Shown here: in pieces, positions 17,439 through 26,464 of the stretch
Position numbering within the stretch: position 1 is the first letter of the stretch
Layout of the letters: every line of letters begins with the position of its first letter
Assembly (NCBI RefSeq): GCF_016907475.1
Contig: NZ_JAFBCA010000001.1
Span: 372,001 to 436,000, forward strand
Direction: 5' to 3'
DNA length: 64,000 nucleotides
Origin: Nocardioides cavernae
GTDB taxonomy: Bacteria > Actinomycetota > Actinomycetes > Propionibacteriales > Nocardioidaceae
Translations under genes and position numbers: made by a program
Notes under the pieces: model-generated
Databases searched by the model: none
Seen by the model: only the letters and a program-made list of their open reading frames with translations
Told to the model about the DNA's origin: nothing

Positions 17439-17792
17439 ATGCTGACCGGAGTCGACCACATCGACCTCAGGACACCGGACTTCGACGGCACCGTCGCCTA
17501 CCTCGAGTCCCTCGGCCTGCGCGAAGTCCGACGACTCGACCCCGAGCGCGGCTCGGTCGAGATGGCGCTTCCCGGTGAGAACCAGGTCGTGTTCGAGGTC
17601 CGGCCCGAACCGGCGGCCGAGAAGGCATACGTCCACCACGTCGCCTTCGGACTGGAGGGGCTCGACGACGTCGACACCCTCGCTGGCGCAGGTGTCCCCT
17701 TCACCAAGGCCAAGCACTTTGTGCCCGCCACCGGGAGGACCGTCACCAACGGGGTCGACCCCGGCGGGATGACCTGGCAGCTCACTGACTGA
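17439..17792 (+). CDS. VOC-superfamily (glyoxalase-like) protein
   Basis: A 117-residue protein from the ATG after GGAGGAGTACCC. It opens with the VOC signature MLTGVDHIDLRTPDF and has a second half repeat with YVHHVAFGLEG, consistent with two beta-alpha-beta-beta-beta units holding a metal (His7 and His near residue 68). VOC proteins include lyases, epimerases and extradiol dioxygenases, but this is too short for an ordinary two-domain extradiol dioxygenase. It ends just before a strong hairpin, so it may close the first transcript of the block. Confidence 0.75.
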   Translation: MLTGVDHIDLRTPDFDGTVAYLESLGLREVRRLDPERGSVEMALPGENQVVFEVRPEPAAEKAYVHHVAFGLEGLDDVDTLAGAGVPFTKAKHFVPATGRTVTNGVDPGGMTWQLTD

Positions 17793-17795
17793 CTA

Positions 17796-17836
17796 CATGC
17801 GGCCGAGTTCGGCTCTGAGCCGGACCCGGCCGCATG
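17796..17836 (+). terminator. nested hairpin after the VOC gene
   Basis: CATGCGGCC (17796-17804) pairs with GGCCGCATG (17828-17836), and an inner CGGCTC/GAGCCG pair (17810-17822) completes a long stem. It sits four bases past the VOC stop and before the MFS gene. There is no U-tract. Confidence 0.55.
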
Positions 17837-17894
17837 ACTGCACCTCCACTCCGCGTCCACGCACCTTCACCCGATCCCAAGGAGTCAACGACCC

Positions 17895-19070
17895 GTGACG
17901 GCGTTCCGCTGGCTCTTCGTGGTCACCGCGCTCCTGCAGTCAACCTTCGCCGCGACCAAGGTCCTCATCATCTACCGCGCCATCGAACTCGGAGGATCGG
18001 CCAGCGAGATCGGCGTTCTCGTGGCCTTGTACGCCGTGGTCCCCTTGGTCGCCGCGCTGCCTTTGGGGCGCGCCGTAGACCGAGGTCACGTGTCGATCGT
18101 CATGCGCTCCGGCGGAGTCCTCACGATCGCCGGCGTCGTTCTGGTCGCGGCCGGCCCCAACCTCATTGCATTGGGCGCCGCCAACATCCTCATCGGCTGC
18201 GGGCAGATGTGCTCGATGGTCTCAGCACAAGGGCTCATCCCCCGCCTCAGCACGGACGATGAACTCGACCGACGGTTTGGAGCGTGGAGCGTCGCTACCT
18301 CCTTGGGCCAGACCCTCGGAGTTCCCTTGGCAGGACTTGTGGTCCATGTGGCGCCGAGTCGCGACATCGGTGTGGGTTGGGCGCTCCTGGGCTTCGCCGT
18401 GGCAAGCGTCGCGGCCAGCGCAGCAACCCTGGTACCCGCGCTGAGGTTCGAGCCGTTCGCGCGGAACATCGCTGGACGCGATCCCCAACCCACTAGTCAG
18501 ATGTTGACCACCCCGGGCATGCGCAGCGCGATGCTCGCCAGCGTCATCGTCCTCGTCTCGATCGATCTCCTGATGGCATACCTCCCCCTCCTAGGGGTCG
18601 AGAGAGGCTTCGGCGTCCTTGCCGTAACCCTGATACTCACCGCACGATCAGGCTCAGCACTGATTGCGCGCGTCTTGATGACGCCCATCCGCGCCCGGTT
18701 CTCTCGCGAGCAGGTCATGGTCACGAGCACCCTCATCTCGGCGCCAACGGTTCTCGCACTCGCGATCGTCGGCAATCCGTGGATCGTCGGCGCCTGCATG
18801 GTCGTCGCTGGCTTCGCATGGGGGCTCGCACAACCACTGTCGATGACCTGGGTCGCGAGTCTCGTCACGCCGGCCAATCGCGCCTCCGCCCTCTCCCTAC
18901 GGATCACCGGAAACCGGGTCGGGCAAGTCGCCGTTCCCCTCGCCGCCGGTGGACTCAGCAGCGCCGCCGGCGTCTCGTCCGTGTTCGTCGTCATCGGCAC
19001 CGCCCTGTTCGTCTCGGCGCTCAACACCCGGCGGTCACTGCGAGGAGGTCCAGCAGCCCCAGCGCCGTGA
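17895..19070 (+). CDS. major facilitator superfamily transporter
   Basis: A 391-residue protein with about 12 membrane segments, from a GTG preceded by AAGGAGTC. A motif-A-like loop is recognisable: LPLGRAVDRGHV between TM2 and TM3. The sequence does not match a substrate-specific subfamily I can name. It follows the TTT transporter block, so uptake or efflux of the same aromatic or carboxylic compounds is possible. Confidence 0.8.
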   Translation: MTAFRWLFVVTALLQSTFAATKVLIIYRAIELGGSASEIGVLVALYAVVPLVAALPLGRAVDRGHVSIVMRSGGVLTIAGVVLVAAGPNLIALGAANILIGCGQMCSMVSAQGLIPRLSTDDELDRRFGAWSVATSLGQTLGVPLAGLVVHVAPSRDIGVGWALLGFAVASVAASAATLVPALRFEPFARNIAGRDPQPTSQMLTTPGMRSAMLASVIVLVSIDLLMAYLPLLGVERGFGVLAVTLILTARSGSALIARVLMTPIRARFSREQVMVTSTLISAPTVLALAIVGNPWIVGACMVVAGFAWGLAQPLSMTWVASLVTPANRASALSLRITGNRVGQVAVPLAAGGLSSAAGVSSVFVVIGTALFVSALNTRRSLRGGPAAPAP

Positions 19071-19126
19071 CCCACTCCCCCAATACGTCTAGCCAGCAGA
19101 TCCCGAATCGATCGAAGGAGCAACCC

Positions 19127-19525
19127 ATGACCATTCTTGCCGCGTATGTCCCCAGCAGCGCCGGAAGAGCAGCGCTCACATTCGCCCTCAACGAAGCTGC
19201 GACCCGCGGCGAAGACGTCGTGGTCGTCAACGCGAGTCGAGGCGACGCCCTCGCCAGCGATCACGCGATGTCGCCGGACGACGACGCTCGCATCCGAACC
19301 GAGGCAGAGCGGCTCGGCGTCGTCGTCGGGATCGAACGCGTTATCGGCGCTGAGTCACCTGCCAGCCAGTTGCTTGCAGCAGCGGACCGTGTCTCTGCTT
19401 CGCTGATCGTGATTGGATCGCGGGGCAGGTCGACGGTCGGGAAGCTGTTGATGGGTAGCGCGGCCCTCGAGATTCTCAGCAACGCCCGTCAGCCCGTCGT
19501 CACGGTCAAGGCTGAGTCGACGTGA
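19127..19525 (+). CDS. universal stress protein UspA family
   Basis: A 132-residue single-domain Usp; the ATG follows GAAGGAGCAACCC. The C-terminal ATP-binding motif IVIGSRGRSTVGKLLMGSA fits the G-x2-G-x9-G-S pattern of nucleotide-binding members. Small Usp genes often sit beside secondary transporters, where they may modulate them; that role is inferred from the neighbouring MFS and TTT genes. It is the last gene of the plus-strand block. Confidence 0.85.
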   Translation: MTILAAYVPSSAGRAALTFALNEAATRGEDVVVVNASRGDALASDHAMSPDDDARIRTEAERLGVVVGIERVIGAESPASQLLAAADRVSASLIVIGSRGRSTVGKLLMGSAALEILSNARQPVVTVKAEST

Positions 19526-19673
19526 CATCCACGTGAACCCATGCCAGCCCGGATGACCGCGCGCTACGTGCCCGGCGGAGGGAACGTCATGGGAGCCAGA
19601 CCATCCGGATCTCACACTGTAGGGACGCAGGAAGCGTCGAAACCCTGTGACCCCAGCCGCCTAGGGCGTGAGG

Positions 19674-20507
19674 TCAGCGACGCGCAAGGCATCGCGCGAG
19701 CGACCTCTCGAGCAGCGGTCGGATCAACTTGCGCCGATACCACTCGCTCCCCCTCACGTCCGAGATGGGCGTGATGATGTCCTGGATCTGGTCGTGGAGC
19801 AGGTCAACCAGGTCCGCGAGTGGCACGTCGACGCCGGAGATCCAGACTGCAGGCGTGGCGACGGGGGTCGGACCGGCGCCGCCGACGGCGGCGAGCAGCC
19901 GAGGTCCATCTGCCGACTCTTCGAGGGCAGTGGCGATGCCAACCGTGGCAAGGTCCATCGAGCGACGGAACGTGTGACGAACGTAGGCGCTCACGGACGC
20001 TCGTCGCGGCACGTCTATCCAGCCAAGAAGCTCGTCGTCGCGGAGAGCATTGATGCCCGGGCCGCGGAAGAACTCCGATGCAGGAACAGCTCGTTGACCC
20101 CGTGCCGAAAGGGCGACCATCTCGGCCCCGGCCGCGAGAAGGCCGGGAAGCGTGTCGCCTGAGGGAGACGACCGGCAGGCGTTTCCGCCAAGGGTCGCGC
20201 GCCTCCTGGTCTGAGGCGAACCGACCAGTGCGGCACCGTCACGGATGGCACCCAGACTGCTCGAGTCGTCCCCAAGGTCCTCGATGCGCTGCAGGGTGAC
20301 TCCGGCCCCGATCCTGATCTTGTCGTCGCCCTGCGTGACCGCGGCTAGCTCGCGGACACGCGAGATGTCGACTGCCACGTCGTTGCCGACGACTCCGGCG
20401 GCGTAGAGCGAGACGAAGTCGGTACCGCCGGCGAGGACGGCTCCACCGGAGCCGACGAGGCGCACCGCGTCGTCAAGGGTCTGGGCGCACTGGAGGTCAC
20501 GCAACAT
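19674..20507 (-). CDS. molybdenum hydroxylase FAD-binding medium subunit (CoxM/XdhB type)
   Basis: A 277-residue protein. The ATG at 20507 has AAGGGG eight bases upstream and overlaps the end of the large-subunit gene. The FAD-binding PCMH domain shows VLAGGTDFVS near the start and TLGGNACRSSPSGDTLPGL in the second loop. It carries electrons from the iron-sulfur subunit to its acceptor. It is the last gene of the operon flavoprotein - small - large - medium subunit. It completes an alpha-beta-gamma molybdenum enzyme. Confidence 0.9.
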   Translation of the reverse strand: MLRDLQCAQTLDDAVRLVGSGGAVLAGGTDFVSLYAAGVVGNDVAVDISRVRELAAVTQGDDKIRIGAGVTLQRIEDLGDDSSSLGAIRDGAALVGSPQTRRRATLGGNACRSSPSGDTLPGLLAAGAEMVALSARGQRAVPASEFFRGPGINALRDDELLGWIDVPRRASVSAYVRHTFRRSMDLATVGIATALEESADGPRLLAAVGGAGPTPVATPAVWISGVDVPLADLVDLLHDQIQDIITPISDVRGSEWYRRKLIRPLLERSLARCLARR

Positions 20508-22770
20508 CGGTTTCCCCTTCATGCTCAAGCATCCTCAGCACTCGCTCTGCACTCAGCGAGCAGGTGGCGGGCTGGCGGCCGACCGCGTCGCGCAGGGCGG
20601 TGCCGATGGCAGCGGCCCCCGGGACGGCGGGGGCCTCGCCTATGCCCTTGATACCCCGATACCCATGGCTCCCGGGGTGCTCAGTCACGAAGGACACGTC
20701 GATCTGGTCGGGAACGTCAAGGATCGTAGGGACCCGGTAGTCGTGCAAGTTGGGGTTCAAGATGCGGCCGTCGCCATCCGCACTGATCTCCTCCGTCAAG
20801 GCGTAGCCCAAGCCTTGGACCACTCCCCCATGCACCTGTCCCCGCGCTCCTTGAGGGTTGAGGACCGGACCGGTGTCGTGGATCGCTGCGTAGCGCTGGA
20901 CCTCGATCACGCCCGTGGCGAGGTCGACCTCGACCTGGGCGACGTGGGCGTGGAAGGTCGGTTCGTTAAAGGCGCCGACCCAGCCGGAGACGCAACCGGG
21001 GTCGTGCGGGACGGCCGCCGGCTGGAAGCGACCATTGGCCGCCACAGGGCCGGACACGCCCATCGCCGAACCGATGACCTCGCGCAGTGCCTTCTCGGAT
21101 CCTGTGACGCCACGGATGGCGATCTTGCCATCCACCACCTCGCAGTCCTCCACAGCTGCTTCGGCGTCATCGGCGAAGCGCTGCACGAGGATGTCGCGCA
21201 CCTGGTCGACTGCCGAGACGAGCGCGGTGCCGACGCCGTACAGCGTGCGACTTCCTTGCGAGCCGTGGTCGTAGGATCCGCGATCGGTGTCCCCCGAGGA
21301 GATGTGGACAGCTGCCGGCTCGATGCCCAGACCGTCGGCCACGATCGCGGCCAGGGTCTCCGATACCGCACCGGTGCCGATCTCGGTCGCACCGGTCAGC
21401 ACAGTTGCCGTCGCATCCTCGTTCATCGTGACAGCGACCGAGCCACCGATGGGCGAGACAGTCCAGATGGCACACCCCAGTCCGAATCCGCGAAGTCTGC
21501 CGGCATCAGTCGGCCCTGCTTCTGCCCGCCACTGTTCGAGGTACGCCCGAGCACGAGCCAGCACCGTCGCCATGGCGGGGTCGCGCATCTCGTGGCCCGT
21601 CGGGCCGAGATCACCATCGCGGAGGGCGTTGATCTCACGCACGGCCTCGAAGCTGATACCCACTCGCTCGGCGATGTCGTTCATGTGCTTCTCGACCGCG
21701 TACGACATCTGTGGTCCGGATGGCCCGCGGTAGGAGCCGGTCGGCACCGTATGGGTATGCACGTAGCCGGCCTCGATCCGGACGTGGTCCGCTCGGTACG
21801 GGCCACAGGCCTGCAGAGCGGCGACCGAGCCGATGGGCGGCGTGTCATATGCGTACGCGCCGCTGTCGAGCACCACTCTGGCCCTCCGGGCGAGAACCGA
21901 GCCGTCGAAACCGACTGCGGATTCGAGCTCGATGTGTGAGTTCTCCCGGGGTGCCGGCGACAGGAACTCTTCCTCTCTGCTGCACAGCAGCGAAACGCGT
22001 TGCTCCGTACGCATGGCGAGAAGCGACGCGAAGGCGGCCATGCCCAGGTGCAGCTTGCCGCCGAATCCCCCGCCCAACGTCGGGACCCGTACTCCGACCT
22101 GGCTCATCGGCAGCCCAAAGAGGCTGCTCAGACCGCTCCGGACCTCGAAAGGCGCCTGAGTGGTGCAGGTGACCTGCAATCTACCTTCGCTGAACTCGGC
22201 GACAGCCGCCCGCGGCTCGATGAAGGTCTGGTGGACACGGTGTGAGTCCACGATCGTGCACACGACGTGCGCAGCGTCCGCGAAGACAGCGTCGACGTCG
22301 CCGCGCGTGATGCTGCTCGACTCTGTGTAGTTGGGCTGGCCGGCGTGGACCTCCACGGCATCGGGGGCCATCGCGGCTTCGAGCGTGAGGACGGCGGGCT
22401 CAGCTTCGATCGTCGGACTCACGAGCAGAGCCGCGGCGCGAGCGGCACGCCGCGTCTCCGCCACGACGAGGGCGATCGGTTCCCCGCGGTACCGCACGCG
22501 ATCGACGGCGAGCAGCGGCTCGTCGGCAACGAAGAGTCCCTGAAGGGTGGCAGGCGCGTCGGATGCGGTCACGACGTCGACGACTCCTGGAAAGGCACGC
22601 GCCGCATCGACGTCCACCGCGAGGAGACGTCCCGCGCTCACTTCGGACCTGGCGATGGCGGCGTGAAGGGTGCCGGGCACGCTCGCGAGATCATCGGTGT
22701 AGCGGGACCGGCCGCTTGCCTTGTCGACGCCGTCCCGCCGACCGAACTCGGTACCGAGGCGCTCAGGCAT
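20497..22770 (-). CDS. molybdenum hydroxylase large catalytic subunit (CoxL/XdhA type)
   Basis: A 757-residue xanthine-dehydrogenase-family molybdopterin-binding subunit. An N-terminal 'hammerhead' domain (GKASGRSRYTDD) precedes GGGFGGK near residue 237, SYRGPSGPQ, and the catalytic-glutamate motif KGIGEAPAVPG close to the C-terminus. The AYRCSFR loop of form-I CO dehydrogenase is absent, so this is not a CO dehydrogenase. By family it hydroxylates an aldehyde or an N-heterocyclic or aromatic carbon with water-derived oxygen. It is co-transcribed with a TMADH-like flavoprotein, suggesting consecutive steps on an amine-derived aldehyde or heterocycle. Confidence 0.92.
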   Translation of the reverse strand: MPERLGTEFGRRDGVDKASGRSRYTDDLASVPGTLHAAIARSEVSAGRLLAVDVDAARAFPGVVDVVTASDAPATLQGLFVADEPLLAVDRVRYRGEPIALVVAETRRAARAAALLVSPTIEAEPAVLTLEAAMAPDAVEVHAGQPNYTESSSITRGDVDAVFADAAHVVCTIVDSHRVHQTFIEPRAAVAEFSEGRLQVTCTTQAPFEVRSGLSSLFGLPMSQVGVRVPTLGGGFGGKLHLGMAAFASLLAMRTEQRVSLLCSREEEFLSPAPRENSHIELESAVGFDGSVLARRARVVLDSGAYAYDTPPIGSVAALQACGPYRADHVRIEAGYVHTHTVPTGSYRGPSGPQMSYAVEKHMNDIAERVGISFEAVREINALRDGDLGPTGHEMRDPAMATVLARARAYLEQWRAEAGPTDAGRLRGFGLGCAIWTVSPIGGSVAVTMNEDATATVLTGATEIGTGAVSETLAAIVADGLGIEPAAVHISSGDTDRGSYDHGSQGSRTLYGVGTALVSAVDQVRDILVQRFADDAEAAVEDCEVVDGKIAIRGVTGSEKALREVIGSAMGVSGPVAANGRFQPAAVPHDPGCVSGWVGAFNEPTFHAHVAQVEVDLATGVIEVQRYAAIHDTGPVLNPQGARGQVHGGVVQGLGYALTEEISADGDGRILNPNLHDYRVPTILDVPDQIDVSFVTEHPGSHGYRGIKGIGEAPAVPGAAAIGTALRDAVGRQPATCSLSAERVLRMLEHEGETDVA

Positions 22771-23272
22771 CGTCGCCTCCGATCACGGCGGCAGGTGACG
22801 CCTCGCCTGGGTGCACCGAGCAGACGGCGTCGAGGATCGCGATGTATCCCGTGCATCGGCAGATGTTTCCCGCCAGCTCAGCAGCGGCCTGCTCGCGGCT
22901 CAGCGATCCAAGCCGCTGGAGCGCCCCGCACGCGGCCACGGTGAAGCCCGGGGTGCAGATGCCGCACTGGACACCACCCTTCTCGGCGATCGCAGACGCC
23001 ACTCGCGCACCAGTCTCCGTAGCGGCAACACCCTCGACGGTCTCGATTTCACGACCCTCGCACTGCCGAGTGAAGACCAAGCAGGAGCACACGGCCTCCC
23101 CATCCATCAGAACCGTGCAGGCACCGCAGTCCCCGGTTCCGCATCCCAGCTTGGTTCCGTAGAGGCGGAGGTCGGTCCGCAGCGAGTCGACGAGCAGGGC
23201 GTCCGGCTCACAGTCGACCTCGACGCCTCGTCCGTTGACACGCATCCGCACGCCGAGTGCTTGGTCACCCAT
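22763..23272 (-). CDS. molybdenum hydroxylase 2Fe-2S small subunit (CoxS type)
   Basis: A 169-residue iron-sulfur subunit. The N-terminal plant-type cluster motif GCGTGDCGAC and the C-terminal helical cluster motifs CGICTPGF and CRCTGY provide eight Cys ligands for two [2Fe-2S] centres. It starts at an ATG at 23272 inside the end of the flavoprotein gene and ends inside the large-subunit gene, so the four genes are tightly coupled. Small-large-medium order is common in this family in actinobacteria. Confidence 0.9.
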   Translation of the reverse strand: MGDQALGVRMRVNGRGVEVDCEPDALLVDSLRTDLRLYGTKLGCGTGDCGACTVLMDGEAVCSCLVFTRQCEGREIETVEGVAATETGARVASAIAEKGGVQCGICTPGFTVAACGALQRLGSLSREQAAAELAGNICRCTGYIAILDAVCSVHPGEASPAAVIGGDDA

Positions 23273-23277
23273 GCGGA

Positions 23278-25434
23278 TCAACGCCCCTCGGGCCGGTTGA
23301 GGACGGCGGCATAGGTCTCGTCGGTCGCGCCCATCAGACGGCGCTCGCGAATCCAGGGCAGGGGCACCGCGGGGTTCTCCTCGTCGATCTCACGAGCGAG
23401 CCTGGCTCCGTCGAAGACCGCGTCGGCGAGCAGCATGCGAGGTGCTACGCAGTCACCGATCTGGTACACCGCCTGAATCTCGGAGGAGTCACCGGCCTCT
23501 TCGTGAAGGTCGCGCAGCGACTTGAAGTAGTCGGTGCGCGCGCGGCGCTGCGTACAGAGCACGATCGCGTCGGCGTCCCACGACCTGGTGCGCCCCTCGG
23601 CGACGTGGTCGTCGGCCACCACCTTGCCACCCTCGTAGGTCGCCAGCACGTGCTCGGCGACGACGGTGACGCCGAGTTCCTCGAGCAGCGGGCGCATGTG
23701 CACGTTTTCGCCCGTGAGGTCCATGTACGGACCGGGGTGCCCGAAGCGGGTGAGCAGGGTGACCTCGTGGCCCTCACGCTGCAGCTTCTCGGCGATGCTT
23801 GGGCCCATGAAGTAGCCCTCCATGTCGTAAACCGTCACCGTGCGACCCGGAACCGGCTTGCCGTCACGCAGCAGCTGCTCGGGGGTAAGCACGTCGGGAC
23901 GCGAGGAGTCGACTCCCGGGATCTCTGTGTGGGTGACGCCGTTGATGCCGGTCCCTAGCCACTCCGCGCCGATCGCGACGACGACGACGTCCGCGCCGTA
24001 CTCATACGCCTCCTGCGGCGTGAGCGTCGTGTTGGTGATGACCTGGACATTGTCGAGTTTGGCCAGCTGGGTCTTGCGCCAATCGGTCACGCGACCCCAG
24101 GCGCCCATACCGGGAAGGCCCGAGATCCAGCGCACATGGCCGCCGATGTCGTCCGCGGAATCGACCAGGTGGACGTTCTCCAGGCCACGCTTGCCGAGGA
24201 CCGTGGCGCACTCCATACCTGCCGGACCGGCACCGATCACCAGGACGTTGCGGTCCTGCTTGCGTGACAGCGGGATGACCTCGGGGTTCCAGCCGCGGCG
24301 GTACTCCTCTCCCGCAGCCGAGTTCTGAGTGCAGATGAGGTGCCAGTTGGCATTCACACGGCTGACGCATACGTTGCAGCCGATGCACTCGCGAATGTCG
24401 TCGAAGCGCCCCTCCTCGATCTTGCGCGGGATGAACGGGTCGGCGATCGACGGCCGCGCGGCACCGATGATGTCCTGCTGTCCGCTCTTGATGACCTCGA
24501 CCATCACGTCGGGACTGGTGAAGCGGCCGACTCCGATGATGGGCTTCTTGGTGTGGGGCCGGATCTTCTTGACGTACTCGGCCTGGAAGTTTTCCGGGTA
24601 GAAGCGAGATGGGCCGGCATCCTTGATCCACAGCTCGGCGTGCTCGCCGCCGACCTGGACGTCCCAGAAGTCGACAAGGTGGTCGGCCAGCTCGATGAAG
24701 CCCACGCCCTCCTCGTCGACCCGGATGCCACGGTCGTCGCCGTGCAGGGAGTCAATGCAGAAGCGGGCCGCCAGCACAATGTCGTCGACCTCCTCCTTGA
24801 CCTGCTCCAGCGTCTCGAGCCAGAAGCGGGCTCGATTCTCCAGGGGCCCGCCGTACTCGTCAGTGCGGTCGTTGTGGAGGTTCATGAGGAACTGGACCGG
24901 GAGCGGGGCAGACTCACCTCCCCAGACGTTGATGATGTCGAAGCCGGCACGCTTGGCGCGCTGGGCGGCGGCGACATACTGACGCTGAACTTCGCGGATG
25001 TCGCGCTTGTCCATCTTGATGACTGAGCCGAGCCAGCCGCCCTCCTCGAGCCGGTCCGACACGTGGCGGCCAGGCATCCGGCTGTCGAACGCCGTCAGAA
25101 AGCCGCCGCCAGCGTGCAGCTGGATCCCCGCGAGCGCCCCGTGCTCGTGGGCCTTCTCCACCAGGAGCGACCAGTTGCGCACGTCGTCGTCATCCCAGAT
25201 GCGCGAATTCGTCATCTGCCCGGCCCAGTCGTACTCGGGGGCGATCGTCGTCGCCTCCGTGTTGACGACCGCCCAGCCGCCCTCAGCCTTCATTGCGCGG
25301 TGGTGCGCGTTGCCGCCGGGGAACACGTCCCCGAAGCCTGTGCAGTGTGGGGTCTGGTAGAAGCGGTTCTTCATGGTCCGCGGGCCGATTTCGATCGGCT
25401 CGAACAGGATGTCGTACCGGGAGGGACGCGACAT
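23278..25434 (-). CDS. trimethylamine dehydrogenase-like flavoprotein with altered active site
   Basis: A 718-residue protein; the ATG has GAGAGGA seven bases upstream. It aligns from memory along its length with trimethylamine dehydrogenase: RYDILFEPIEIGP, NRFYQTPHC (the Cys that carries 6-S-cysteinyl FMN), DAGPSRFY, and the 4Fe-4S motif CIGCNVC plus a later ICTQN Cys. ADP-binding domains follow. The substrate-site residues differ: the Tyr/His pair of YGAH is Trp/Glu (WGGE) and the aromatic Tyr of NTEY is Ala, while the Trp and Asp before AGPSRF remain. It should thus oxidise another amine or related substrate and hand electrons to ETF; etfBA shares its operator. Confidence 0.88.
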   Translation of the reverse strand: MSRPSRYDILFEPIEIGPRTMKNRFYQTPHCTGFGDVFPGGNAHHRAMKAEGGWAVVNTEATTIAPEYDWAGQMTNSRIWDDDDVRNWSLLVEKAHEHGALAGIQLHAGGGFLTAFDSRMPGRHVSDRLEEGGWLGSVIKMDKRDIREVQRQYVAAAQRAKRAGFDIINVWGGESAPLPVQFLMNLHNDRTDEYGGPLENRARFWLETLEQVKEEVDDIVLAARFCIDSLHGDDRGIRVDEEGVGFIELADHLVDFWDVQVGGEHAELWIKDAGPSRFYPENFQAEYVKKIRPHTKKPIIGVGRFTSPDVMVEVIKSGQQDIIGAARPSIADPFIPRKIEEGRFDDIRECIGCNVCVSRVNANWHLICTQNSAAGEEYRRGWNPEVIPLSRKQDRNVLVIGAGPAGMECATVLGKRGLENVHLVDSADDIGGHVRWISGLPGMGAWGRVTDWRKTQLAKLDNVQVITNTTLTPQEAYEYGADVVVVAIGAEWLGTGINGVTHTEIPGVDSSRPDVLTPEQLLRDGKPVPGRTVTVYDMEGYFMGPSIAEKLQREGHEVTLLTRFGHPGPYMDLTGENVHMRPLLEELGVTVVAEHVLATYEGGKVVADDHVAEGRTRSWDADAIVLCTQRRARTDYFKSLRDLHEEAGDSSEIQAVYQIGDCVAPRMLLADAVFDGARLAREIDEENPAVPLPWIRERRLMGATDETYAAVLNRPEGR

Positions 25435-25475
25435 GGGAGATCCTCTCGTGGGCACCTCAAGGAACCCGGCTTGCT

Positions 25476-25503
25476 CGCATTACGAACTTCTGCTCGTAGA
25501 GTG
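25476..25503. promoter_or_regulatory. 28-base palindromic operator, site 5
   Basis: Left arm CGCATTACGAAC, spacer TTCT, right arm GCTCGTAGAGTG. It is 42 bases upstream of the TMADH-like start and just before the stop of the convergently ordered IclR gene, so it belongs to the flavoprotein-molybdenum hydroxylase operon. Confidence 0.72.
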
Positions 25504-25568
25504 ACAAGTAGCAGGATACAAAGTCAAGGGGCGCAGGCATCGCAATGGGGTCCCAGGCCCCCGGAGTG

Positions 25569-26381
25569 TCAGCTCACTTGCTCACCGAACTTGTCGATCG
25601 ACTCCACACGCCGACCGATGTCGCGCGCTGCATCGAGGAGCATCGGCGTGAGCTTCTCGAGGTCTTCGGTTGAGAGAGGCCGTGCGATTGACAGGTTGAT
25701 GGACGCGATGGGCACGCCACCCGCCCCAAGCACCGGGGCTGCGACTCCTCGTACGCCGACGGCGACCTCTTGATCGTTGAGTGCGTAGCCGCGCTCCCGG
25801 ATCTCTTTGAGCCGATCCATGAGTCTGGCCCGGTCAGTGAGGGTGTGCGTCGTGAGCTTGGGGAAGTCACTCGAGTCGAGCACCGCGTCGCGTGCGTCGG
25901 GGGGCATGAACGCGAGGATGGCCCGACCGAGAGAAGAGGACACCATGGGCAGACGACTGCCCACGACCAGGCGAAGGGCGAGCAGGTCGTCGTTGAGCAG
26001 GCGGGCCACGTAGACCACTTCGTTGCCATCAGGCTGGGCGAGGTTGACCGTCTCCCCGGTGTCGTGACGCAGTTGCTGCAGGCGCGGGGTCGCCAGGTCG
26101 ACCAACCCGCGCCCGCCGAGAGCTGCCTGCGCTAGCGACAACACTTTCAGCCCCGGGCGGAAGGTGCTCTGTCGCACCTCCTCGAGATAGCCGAGCTTGC
26201 GCAGCGTTTGGCAGAATCGATAGGCCGTGCCCCGATTGAGCCCCGTCAATGAGGCGATCTCGTTCGTCGTGATCAGCGGACGCCGATCATCGAAGAGCTC
26301 GAGAATGGACAGCGCGCGTGCGACGGACTGGATACCGCCCTCTGTGTTGCTCTTTGGGCTTTGGTTCGCATCGTGGACCAC
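25569..26381 (-). CDS. IclR-family transcriptional regulator
   Basis: The protein has 270 residues from a GTG at 26381; an upstream GTG at 26420 would add 13. The N-terminal winged helix (SVARALSILELFDDRR, TTNEIASLTGLNRGTAYRFCQTLRKLGYL) is followed by an IclR ligand domain with AVGVRGVAAPVLGAGGVPIASINLS. It lies between two operator-bearing operons and has no obvious partner of its own, so it is the best local candidate to bind the 28-base palindromes. A weak copy of the palindrome overlaps its first codons (26348-26375; right arm GTTCGCATCGTG), suggesting autoregulation. The ligand is unknown. Confidence 0.85.
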   Translation of the reverse strand: MVHDANQSPKSNTEGGIQSVARALSILELFDDRRPLITTNEIASLTGLNRGTAYRFCQTLRKLGYLEEVRQSTFRPGLKVLSLAQAALGGRGLVDLATPRLQQLRHDTGETVNLAQPDGNEVVYVARLLNDDLLALRLVVGSRLPMVSSSLGRAILAFMPPDARDAVLDSSDFPKLTTHTLTDRARLMDRLKEIRERGYALNDQEVAVGVRGVAAPVLGAGGVPIASINLSIARPLSTEDLEKLTPMLLDAARDIGRRVESIDKFGEQVS

Positions 26382-26464
26382 GCGGCGAGCATATCGGACC
26401 GTGCCAGCGTCGAAAGGCACCTTGGGGTGTGAACTATTCGTTCGCGATCGCTTGCGGCGTAGGC

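Noticed and set aside
20497..22770. Aerobic CO dehydrogenase large subunit
   Set aside because: The AYRCSFR active-site loop of form-I CO dehydrogenase is absent, so I call only a molybdenum hydroxylase.
23278..25434. Trimethylamine dehydrogenase in the strict sense
   Set aside because: The Tyr and His of the active-site triad and one aromatic-bowl residue are replaced.
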